Of a stretch of 64,000 nt of DNA, positions 11,888 to 20,485 are shown one piece after another (the stretch's first letter is position 1; each line of letters opens with the position of its first letter). The notes beneath the pieces are model-generated. The model was given only the letters and a program-made list of their open reading frames with translations. It ran no database searches and was not told the DNA's origin. The translations under genes and the position numbers were made by a program. Location of the stretch: NCBI RefSeq assembly GCF_030272615.1, contig NC_081415.1, positions 417,789,757 through 417,853,756 on the forward strand. Reading direction: 5' to 3'. Source of the DNA: Cryptomeria japonica (lineage: Eukaryota; Streptophyta; Pinopsida; Cupressales; Cupressaceae).

Positions 11888-13661
11888 ATGGCTCCTTCTG
11901 CCCCAGCTGCAGAAGAAAGTGTGATAAGTTTGGCAGAATCAGGAGTGAAAAAGCTGCCCACAAGCTTTTTGAAGGACGAGGATGAACGTTCCACAGTTCC
12001 CCACAACGTATTCTGCCCTGATCTTCCACTCATATCGCTCTTGAACGTTAATGGCTCTGAAAGAGAAAGAGAGAGGATAAGAGCCCAAGTGAAAACTGCC
12101 TGTGAAGAGTGGGGAATATTTCAGGTTGTAGATCATGGAGTTCCCACGGATCTTTCCAACCTCATCATGAAAGACGCCATGGATTTCTTCGCCCTCCCTT
12201 TGGAGGAGAAATCCCAGTATGCTTTGAAGCCCGGAACCTATCTTGGCTATGGCAATGGCAGTTTTATCAAGAATGATCCTCTCATGGATTGGAGAGAGCT
12301 CTACGTTACTAGATGTTTGCCTCGCGATACAAATCTCTGGCCTGATAAGCCACCCACCATGCGGTAAACTTGCCTATCTCAATCTATCTTCTTGATGATA
12401 TATTCTTCTCTTTAAAATCTTTAAGAATATAATTTGTTAATCTGAATGTTATATAATTGAAATTTTGATTTCTTATCAATGAAGATTGTAGAATGTTATA
12501 TAATTGAAATTTTGATTATATAATTTGTTATTCTGAATGTTATATAATTGAAATTTTGATTTCTTATCAATGAAGATTGTAGAATGTTATATAATTGAAA
12601 TTTTGATCTTTTATCGATGAAGATTGTTGTTATTTGGTGAAAGTGATGATATACAGTAAACGAAAAACTTATGTTACTATTCAATTGTAACTAGAATAAT
12701 TATAATTGTAACTTTGGAGAGGCATTTTATAATTGTAATACGAGATAAAATTGTCTTACATGTATTAGATTTTGACTACTCCTTAAAAGCAGATCTTGTA
12801 GTTCTGAAATAAGTTTAGATGTTTTTTAATGTCGACAAACATTCTAGATAATTGTAGAATGAGATGATTATCTTTATTTTATAAAAAGAGTTTCAAAAAG
12901 ATATGTTGGGTTTTGTAGGAAGACTATTGGAGATTACAGCGACGCTATGGTAGAGTTGGTAAGAGATTTGCTGGAGCTGGTGTCTGAAGCGTTGGGGTTG
13001 GAGAAAAAGGCCATAGAGAATGCTTTGGGAGATGCAGAGCAGAAGCTTCTTCTCAATTACTACCCAAAATGCCCACAACCTGACATGACGCTGGGTTTAA
13101 AGAGGCACACAGATCCAGGGACCATTACTTTGCTGCTTCAAGATAAAGTTGGTGGCCTGCAAGTCACCAAGGACGATGGCAAAACTTGGGTCACAGTGGA
13201 GCCCATTGAGGGGGCATTTGTAGTGAATTTGGGAGACCAAATGCATGTATGTATATATCGATCCTTGATTTGTTTAGATGATTTATCTGAAATCATATTA
13301 ATAGATAGATTTTCGTTTTGTTTTTTTTTTTCTTGAATTTAATTCATTTTAACCCCTAAGAATGTAAATAAATCGATTGATTGAACAGGTGTTAAGCAAT
13401 GGTATTTGCAAGAGCGCGGATCATCGAGCAGTGGTGAATTCAAGCACAACACGATTGTCCATTGTAACTTTCCACAATCCAAACCCTAATTCTGTGGTTT
13501 ATCCACTGGATGGGCTGGTTAATGATGAGCATCCAACTAAGTTTCAGCGTTATATCTACAAAGAGTTTTATGCAAGGAAAATGACCAAACATATTCAGGA
13601 GAGAGAGGAAAGACTATCGAGGAGGAAGGAAACCTGTGGCAAAGATGATGGGAGTGTTTGA
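11888..13661 (+). CDS. 2-oxoglutarate/Fe(II) dioxygenase (flavanone 3-hydroxylase-like, DOXC class), 3 exons
   Basis: Exons 11888-12363, 12919-13246 and 13389-13661 give 358 residues. The introns are GT-AG: donors GTAAAC and GTATGT, acceptors TTTTGTAG and GAACAG. The first intron splits the Arg159 codon; the second is phase 0. The start is the ATG opening [10 protein letters not shown]. An N-terminal dioxygenase domain (about 46-160, with [11 protein letters not shown]) precedes the catalytic jelly roll. Fe(II) ligands are His222, Asp224 and His280; Arg290-x-Ser292 binds 2-oxoglutarate. These match Arabidopsis F3H offset by two residues, in a protein of equal length. The core ([26 protein letters not shown]-like DDGKTW) is very F3H-like. 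However, the substrate-side segment GYGNGSF...DWRELYV and [14 protein letters not shown] differ from classical F3H (SSHLQGE...DWREIVT, GDHGHFLSNG) and lean towards other DOXC enzymes such as jasmonate oxidases. It is probably a soluble specialised-metabolism hydroxylase; substrate unknown. It appears intact. Confidence 0.92.
12438..12632 (+). repeat. Tandem repeat in intron 1 of the dioxygenase gene
   Basis: Four imperfect copies of a 42-50 base unit with GAATGTTATATAATTGAAAT and TTGATTTCTTATCAATGAAG (near 12442, 12491, 12533 and 12583). They lie wholly inside the first intron and do not affect coding sequence. Confidence 0.85.
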
Positions 13662-13798
13662 TTAGAGTGAAAACATGGGACTATTTGTTATATCACACCT
13701 GATTATTATCACTAAGCAGAGCAGCAAGGAGCAAAGGTTCCGTATATACTACTTAATGAGATTTAATGTGCCCTATGGTTGACAAAGGTTCGGTAAAG

Positions 13799-13804
13799 AA
13801 TAAA
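13799..13804 (+). terminator. Likely polyadenylation signal of the dioxygenase gene
   Basis: AATAAA 138 bases downstream of the TGA stop, followed by T-rich sequence (GGTTTTTAATAATG). Distance and context fit a plant 3' UTR. No transcript evidence. Confidence 0.5.
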
Positions 13805-14620
13805 CGTCTGGTTTTTAATAATGTTAAATGTAGTGTGTTCTTGACCAGAGATTTGGCAAAGAATCAGGGTATGCTATTTAATGTGAATGAATGTATTATT
13901 TTTCTTTATTGTTTCAAAATATAGACAAGTCAGTACTTGTCTTATCATAGTAATAGTAATAAATTTAATTTTATAAGTATGCTTGTTTTAAGAATGTTTT
14001 GATTTAAGAATATGTATGGTTGGTTGAAGTATAGTTTTAAATTGATTTTAAAAGGTGTATAGTTTGAAAATTATAATTTTAATTAGATTGAAGATTATAA
14101 TTATAATTAAATTAGTTTATTATAATAATATATTATTCAGAAGGATGTTGCCTTTGCTAGATTGAGTATTTTTTTTTATGACTAAGTCAAATATATTGTT
14201 GAATTAGTACATGTTAATCATAAAATCAAAATAATAAAAAATAACAAAGAATTAGAAAGTGATATAAGTTAATGGAATAAAACATAATTTTGCAAGAACA
14301 AATATTTTTAATAATAAAACAATAATATTGATTAATAAATAAAAAATACTATCATTAGCACAATTTGAATAAAAAATTGTTAATTAAAAATTATATACAA
14401 TAAAATAATATTAAATAAATTTAATGTGAGTAGTTGAGTAAGTGATGAGTGATAAATGATTTTTAATGTTTTTTTAATGTTTGTTTATCATTTCACTATT
14501 GAGTAAATTGCACCTCTTCACGCCTATGACATTATTGTAAATAAAGATATGATTTATTATTATAAATATTAATATTATATTATTAATAATTATCAAACTT
14601 TTATATTATTAGATTGCATG
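13805..14620. other. AT-rich DNA, no recognised feature
   Basis: Very AT-rich intergenic sequence between the dioxygenase gene and the LINE 3' end. No coding similarity, no repeat family recognised. Confidence 0.4.
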
Positions 14621-14633
14621 ATAAAATAATATT
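14621..14633. repeat. LINE target-site duplication, 3' side
   Basis: ATAAAATAATATT here and ATAAAGTAATATT at 40019-40031 flank the LINE; 12 of 13 bases agree. AT-rich sequence makes chance similarity possible, but both copies sit exactly where the LINE ends are expected. Confidence 0.55.
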
Positions 14634-14811
14634 ATTTTTTACTACGGGAAAAATAGGTTTTGAAGGGACCTCGAAACTCTTTACATAAGAACCTTAAAAG
14701 ATAAGAGCATTAAGAAACAAGACGGGGCAGACTACAAAAAAAAACAGCAAAGAACTGGGCAAAAGCCCAACACAACCCGCAAAAACCAGCAAAAAATAGA
14801 AAAAAGATAAA
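14634..14811 (-). other. LINE 3' UTR and tail
   Basis: Short T/G-rich 3' UTR on the minus strand with TTTTTTGCTGGTTTTTGCGG and GGTCCCTTCAAAACC, ending in GTAGTAAAAAAT. This end sequence is of the type seen in plant L1 LINEs. It defines the element's right-hand (3') boundary just before the target duplication. Confidence 0.7.
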
Positions 14812-16558
14812 TTACATAATGTTTTTAAGGGCATTAGCCAATTTCTCGCTAATCCCTTGCATTTCTTTGATATTATCCTTGAGAATTGGGATTTCCTTAG
14901 AAGAGGCCAAGGTAGCTTTTTTCATACTTGCCCTGGTCCTTTTGGCCGCACCTCCAGGAGCACTATCCACATTCCCAGCCTCAGTAGCAGCATCATCAAC
15001 ATCAAGGTCCATAATAGGTTTGGTAGGGCTGGGGCCATCAAGGTATTTGGAAATTTCCTCCATGTTCCTGGTCATAGAGTTGAGGATATCCAAAATCAAA
15101 ATTAAGAAGATCTTCATGGCTATCTTTCCTTCCTCCAGCTTGCTGATCTGAACTTCCAGCTTCTCCACTTTTTCGTCCATTACCTTTTTCCACTACTCCA
15201 GGTTACTTTCACCTTTCTGTCCCCGCTCTTCCTGTTGATTAGCATTTTTTTCCATTTTATTAATTCTTTCATATACCCACCTATCAAAACCCAGATGAGC
15301 ATCAAACTGGTTCTTGAGCTTATCCAGAATAATCTCATCTCCAGGTCTATCCTTTTCCCTACTCATATCCTCCTTATCCTTGTTCTGCTCAGCTTCCATT
15401 TCCCTTTCCTCTTGATTAATCTGGTTGTCCTGCTCCTCCATAGCCTGGTTGTTAAAATTACCAGTACTCACGTTGTGGGTAGGGTTGTTTTGATCGGAAT
15501 CTTCCTCTTCTCCTCCTTCCTCTTCCCCCACTTCCTCATATTTCCATCTCTCCTCCCCATCAGTATCATCAGTCTCCATATCACTTCCTTCTTTTCCCAT
15601 ATCCTCAGGATCAGCCTTCGTATCCTTACGTTTATGGCTCAAATCCATGTCCTCAACTTTTTTCTCCACAGAGCCTTTTTTAGCCTTTTTACCCTGTTTC
15701 TTCTCATCCTTACTAGGCCCAGGGTCCTCACTTTTCCTCTTTCCTTCCCTTGACGACACCGACAGCCTTTTGCTTTCTTGAATTGCCAAAATCTTACAAT
15801 GCTCATACATGAGCAAAATAAGGCCATAATGTAGCACAAAAGAAGAGGGGTTCTTACTGTGCTTGTTCAATGAGCACGACAGGGACCTAAAAAGGTAATA
15901 GGGAAGAGACACCCTTTTCTCATGCCTAAAGTGGTTCAGAAGCACAAAGTGATAGGTATGGACCCTCCATAATGGCATTAAGCACAAAACCCCAATTTTT
16001 TTTAATATGAGACGCATCATAATACCCCCCAGACGCTTTGCCTAATTTCTCTCTCTCTCTATCTTTGCACGGAAAGAGCTTCATAGCATTGTTGGAGACT
16101 TTCAGGTCCCTAAATAAATTGAGGCTAATATGGGGCATACCTATGACCGTAGAGATGAGGTCCGTGTCCAACTTGAATTTGACACCATGGATTTTGAATT
16201 TACCATATTTCTAATTTTCAGTCACTCTAGTAACCGCCAGGTTAATTCTACTTTTGTCATAATCCACCATTTTTTTCATGAATGGCGTCATGAAACCCTT
16301 CTCCAGCTTCGTCCATACCTTAGGCATCTCCCACCATCTAGAAATGTTATCAGGTTCCTCTCTTCTAAGATCACCTCCCATTCTTGAATTCATTCTGCAA
16401 TTTTTCTACTTCTGCAACTTCAAAGCAATCTTCCAGATGACACTTGAATTCTTGAAAATACACACCCACAAAGCATGCGATTTTTTAATATTCTTATTTG
16501 ACACTATGCCCTTCTGACGAGCTATCATTACCTTTCTAAAGTTTTGATGATTAATCAT
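14812..16558 (-). pseudogene. LINE ORF3: helical domain, Lys/Glu-rich linker, coiled coil (function unknown)
   Basis: The ATG at 16558-16556 overlaps the ORF2 stop (ATGATTAA). The frame can be followed for about 580 codons with only a few breaks: stops near 16406 and 16211, a frameshift near 15950 and a TAG at 15195-15193. It ends ALKNIM-stop at 14812. The N-terminal half (to about 15800) is a helical domain with KYGKFKIHGVKFKLDTDLIS, TVIGMPHISL, VSLPYYLFRSLSC. Its pattern resembles plant mobile-domain or 'putative plant transposon protein' families (my recollection of PF10536/PF20167, unverified). The middle (15760-15350) is strongly Lys/Glu/Asp-rich with KKQGKKAKKG, possibly nuclear-localising. 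The last part (15290-14812) is coiled-coil-like (MDEKVEKLEVQISKLEEGK). Long coherent frames in this position indicate a real third LINE gene rather than a chance ORF. Confidence 0.65.
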
Positions 16559-18168
16559 TAATACTACCATGATTAAAATGCAATCCTTCTTTCCCCATAA
16601 TTCTGTCCTTTCTAATGAGGCCTTTAATATTGAAATCAATATTATCTTCACCATTCCATATTCTTTGTTCTTCAGAAATAGCGCCAAGGTTAGCAAGACC
16701 GTCTGCTACGACATTTTTTTCCCTAAAAGCATGCTCAATAATAATAGATTTAAAGCTAGTAATAATTTCTCTGGCCTTAAAAATGATATTTTCGATAGAT
16801 CACGAAGGCTCAACTTCACCCTTAAGACATTTAATAATATTAAGAGAATCTCCCTCCAACCATAGTTTGTCATGATTGAGATTTTTAGCTATAATCAGAG
16901 TATTTAGGGCAGCCAAAGCTTCAACATAATGACTAGTTTGGTTACCCAAAGGGCTAGCAACAACCACAAGGCAACCTCCAGCAAAATTCCTAACAATGCC
17001 CCCATAATCAGCATTTTCAGGATTTCCCTTAGAAGCCCCATCGAAATTGGCCTTGATCCATCCCTGGGAAGGAAAGCACCAGAAAAGACCATCTCTACCT
17101 TTATCTTTGATTTTTCTACTCTTGGAAAGGTTCCATCTTTCATTAAAGTCTTCTTTAGTAGATAAACCAGTATCAATTCCATATAAGCATTCATGGATCC
17201 CTCTATAGATTTTATCCACCACCACTTCAGGGTTCGCACTTTTTTCCCTAAAAATCCTGTTGTTACGCTCCTTCCAGATGTTCCAAGTGACAATAGGGAG
17301 AATAAGTTACCAAAGCTCAACATTCTTAGAATTAGAGCTAGGGAAATACCATTGCTGCCAAAGCTCTTCCAGAGAGTTCAGGAAAACCCAGCTCAACTTC
17401 CACTTATTAAGAATAATATTCCAAATATCCTTACTAAAATTGCACTGGTAGAGGATATGGCAGGCAAACTCCTCCCTGCAGCAAAGAGAGCACCTATTAG
17501 GAAAAAAAAAATCCATGTTTATGGATATTATCAAGGGTTAGCACCTTATTTTGGATAAAAATCCAAAAGAAGATATTAATTTTGGGAGTCAACTTCTTTA
17601 TCCACACTTTCGCCCATAGAGGAATCTCTTCCGGAACCTTGTAATGAATAGAGACAACTAAAGACATAGAATATCTCCCATTAGAAGTTTCCTTCCAAAT
17701 CATACAATCCTCATAATGCTCCATGAAGATTTTGGAAGAGAGCAAGGTCTCCAAAAATCTTAAGCCCGGACAAAACAGGCTAAACTCAATCCACTTACCA
17801 TTTCTCCAGTAGTCCCTAACAAGGTCTCCATACCTGCTTTTAAACCAGTCTTTCCATTCATTAAGAATGGGGATTTCCTCCAGCGGTTTATCCATAAGCC
17901 ATCTATCCTCCCAGAATCTGATAATTCTCCCATTCCCCAGTTTCCACTTTCTTCCAGCAGCAACCCAGACTTTGGTCGTTTGAACAGCATTCCAAATTGT
18001 AGATCCTTCCACAAGAAAGGATTTGTCCATAAATTCTTCATTAGACGGTTGCATGTGAAGGTATTTCTTTTTCCAAATGGAATTCCATTCCCTTTCCTCC
18101 CCTTTCATTCTCCAAATTTGTTTAGCTAACAAGGCATTATTCATATTCATAATGTTCCTTATTCCTAG
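16551..18168 (-). pseudogene. LINE ORF2, last part: RT C-terminus, zf-RVT and RNase H
   Basis: Continues directly from 35785 across the nested element (GIRNIMNMNNALLAKQIWRM). The zf-RVT zinc-binding domain shows WIKKLTPKINIFFWI and CSLCCREEFACHILYQC (about 17600-17430); a frameshift falls near the A-run at 17501-17510. RNase H at about 17100-16600 shows the acidic residues in NFDGASKGNP, EALAALNTL, LEGDSLNIIK and VVADGLANLG. One TGA at 16800-16802 stands where Trp is expected and there is a stop at 17307. Otherwise the frame stays open to the TAA at 16553-16551, so ORF2 clearly ends there, overlapping the ATG of a third ORF. Confidence 0.9.
18164..18168. repeat. Tat target-site duplication (left)
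   Basis: CCTAG, exactly repeated at 35785-35789. The LINE sequence TTATTCCTAGACCCCC is restored when one copy is counted, which shows where the insertion took place. Confidence 0.95.
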
Positions 18169-19293
18169 TGTGTGTGTGAAAAAGTGAACCTGTAGCTGTA
18201 AGCACAATACTTCAATTAAGTCATTATATGCATGGTTAGTAATCAATAAGCAATAAGAAATAAACCATAGCAAAGTGACTAATTGCCTTCTAAAAGATGC
18301 GAGTATAAGATTGCTCTCAGATTTTTATAAGCAATACTAGTGACTAGACTACACCAAGATGAAGGATTTGATCTATATGATATTAAGCTATATGGATGCA
18401 AGATGGATGAGTAATTCAAGCAAATTCAAGCAACAATGCATGCAAGCAATAATGAATGTAAAATGGATGCAAGTAATCTAAAAAACCACAATGATTTCAA
18501 TGACTCCAGAGCGAAATTAGCATGATTATAATTTCCAAGCGTGTTCTCAAAAATCTCTGGGGTGAATTGGAATGAAAGCTGAAGACTGAATTTATAGAGA
18601 ATTACAAAAAGCTCAATTTAGGATTAATTGAAAAATAATTGAGAAATCAGGTTGAGTTAACCTTGAGATAGATTCCAATTATAAGTTTAATTGAAATGCA
18701 TTCAAATTAGAAGTCCAAGTTGCATTGGAAAATAATAATAAATTAATTCCATGCACATCTGATAAAAATAGATAATTCTTCAATTTAATCAAGAAAAGAG
18801 TTTTCTTAATGCAACTGAACTTCTTTTTCTGAAAAGCTTTGAGTTCCAATTTTAGAGAATAATTCAACAATTCAATTATATTGCTTTTCTGATTTCAAGT
18901 TCTAAATTTAGAAAAAGAAATAATATCTCAAGTTTGATTTCTCTCTCTCTTCAATTCTTTTTTGTTTTGACTTTTGTTTTGTTTCAATTCAACTCTTTGT
19001 AATAAATTAATCCTTTCGCATGATTGAATGGAAAATTTATTAATTAATTAAATATGCAAAGATATTTAATAAATTAAAATGGGATAATTGATCAAAATGA
19101 TTATTCTTGAAATAATTCAATTAATTAAATAAATATTTAATTAATATTGAGTGGTTGATTTGCCATGTGATTTTTGATAATTAAGGAATTAATAATGTGC
19201 TCAAGATTGATTTAATTGCCTTTGGTTAGGACCTTGGTGATGTTGTCGAGATTAGGGGCCCATGGTTTAGATGACCAATTTTAGGGTATTACA
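18169..19293 (-). repeat. Tat element 3' LTR
   Basis: 1125 bases, TGTAATACCC at one end and CACACACA at the other (minus orientation), nearly identical to 34661-35784. Bounded outside by the CCTAG duplication and inside by a purine-rich tract. Confidence 0.95.
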
Positions 19294-19307
19294 TTTGCCC
19301 CTCTTTG
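19294..19307 (-). other. Tat polypurine tract
   Basis: Minus strand AAAGAGGGGCAAA immediately before TGTAATACCC of the 3' LTR. This is the usual position for the plus-strand primer in reverse transcription. Confidence 0.75.
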
Positions 19308-19364
19308 AATTAATGTGCGAGCAGCGCTTTGATTCAAAGAATGTGTGATGTCCAGGAGATGCCA

Positions 19365-19920
19365 GTTCTGAACTTGATTGATCATGAACTAGATAAAAAG
19401 CGAGGTGTTAGCTTGATTCGAAGCGACAAAGCTAAATGAGGTTTGATTAAAGTGATACCGATCCCGAACTTGATTGAACTAAGGAATGATAGAAAACAAA
19501 TATACCGAACTTGAACTTGATTGATCAAGAAGCGGATCTTACTGATCTAGAACTTGATTGATCTTAGATATAGTGAATAATGATAAAAATTGATCTTGAA
19601 CTTGATTGATCAAGACACGATGAGTGAAGAATAAACCGTCCAACTTGATCAAGAAATGAATACTGAACACCCGCTTAGATTTAGAATGACCAAAGAAACT
19701 CTTTAAACTTTTGATTGAGTTTAAACGAATAATCAGTTTGATTTGAAGCGATGAAACTGATTAATGTTAAGAGATTAATTCAGATGAAAGACAAATATCA
19801 GCTTGATTTGAAGCGATGAAACTGATATGCCCCTAGCAATTGATTGATTCAGATGATCGAGAGATTTCAACTTGATGTGAAGCGATGAACTTGAGATGCC
19901 CCTTAGCGATGAGGATTTTA
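19365..19920 (+). repeat. Hairpin-forming short repeats upstream of the antisense gene
   Basis: Two interspersed motifs recur. GAACTTGATTGATCAAG occurs near 19367, 19530, 19551 and 19593 with small changes and is self-complementary (CTTGAT-TG-ATCAAG). TTGATTTGAAGCGATGAAAC is flanked by complementary words in two copies (TCAGTTTGAT...GATGAAACTGA at 19736-19763; the same at 19799-19826) and in related forms near 19422 and 19868. They lie between the polypurine tract and the antisense promoter. Confidence 0.75.
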
Positions 19921-20404
19921 ATTAGAAAGATTTTGCTCGACTTTTGGTGAAGATTTGAAAAAAAAATTCTCGACTTGTGAGATGTGAAGTCATAAGATCA
20001 TGAGTATGCCCCCTCAGGAGCGAAATCGAAAGATAGCGAGGGTAGTTGATTATAGACAATTGTTTGGTGAAAATAAGTGATTTAAGCACAAATTGATTTT
20101 GAGGATTTTTCTAAAGATTTGGCAATGATTGATGAGAAATTGAGCGTAGAGTTGATAGGTAGAATTGAAATGTGGATGTGTAGAATTGAAATTGAATTAA
20201 GATTCAGCGTTGAAATTGAGTGCAATTTGAAGAAAGAATGAGCATTAATGGAAAAAAACGCTAAGTGGTCAAAATTGTGAAATTGACTAGCAAGACGATT
20301 TCGAAGTTCGATTTCGATCCCAAAAATGGAATTAGAGTAGGCACATTAGCCAAGGGTACAATTTTTGTGTCCATCGGAGCAAGTTGAAAAATTAGGTTTT
20401 AGGC

Positions 20405-20412
20405 TATATATA
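20405..20412 (+). promoter_or_regulatory. TATA box of the antisense gene
   Basis: TATATATA in GGCTATATATAGGAC, 74-81 bases upstream of the ATG at 20486-20488 (context GAAAAATGG). Spacing allows a start site near 20440 and a short 5' UTR. It points away from the LTR promoter, so the antisense unit seems to have its own promoter. Confidence 0.55.
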
Positions 20413-20485
20413 GGACAAAAGTGTCATTTTCAATTCATTTTAACCCTCCAAGTTTAAAAATTCAAAAAACCTTCTGCGAAGAAAA

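Noticed and set aside
15235-15753. Plus-strand 172-residue Phe/Leu/Ser/Ile-rich ORF
   Set aside because: Mirror of the Lys/Glu-rich linker of LINE ORF3; composition is that expected of the complementary strand.
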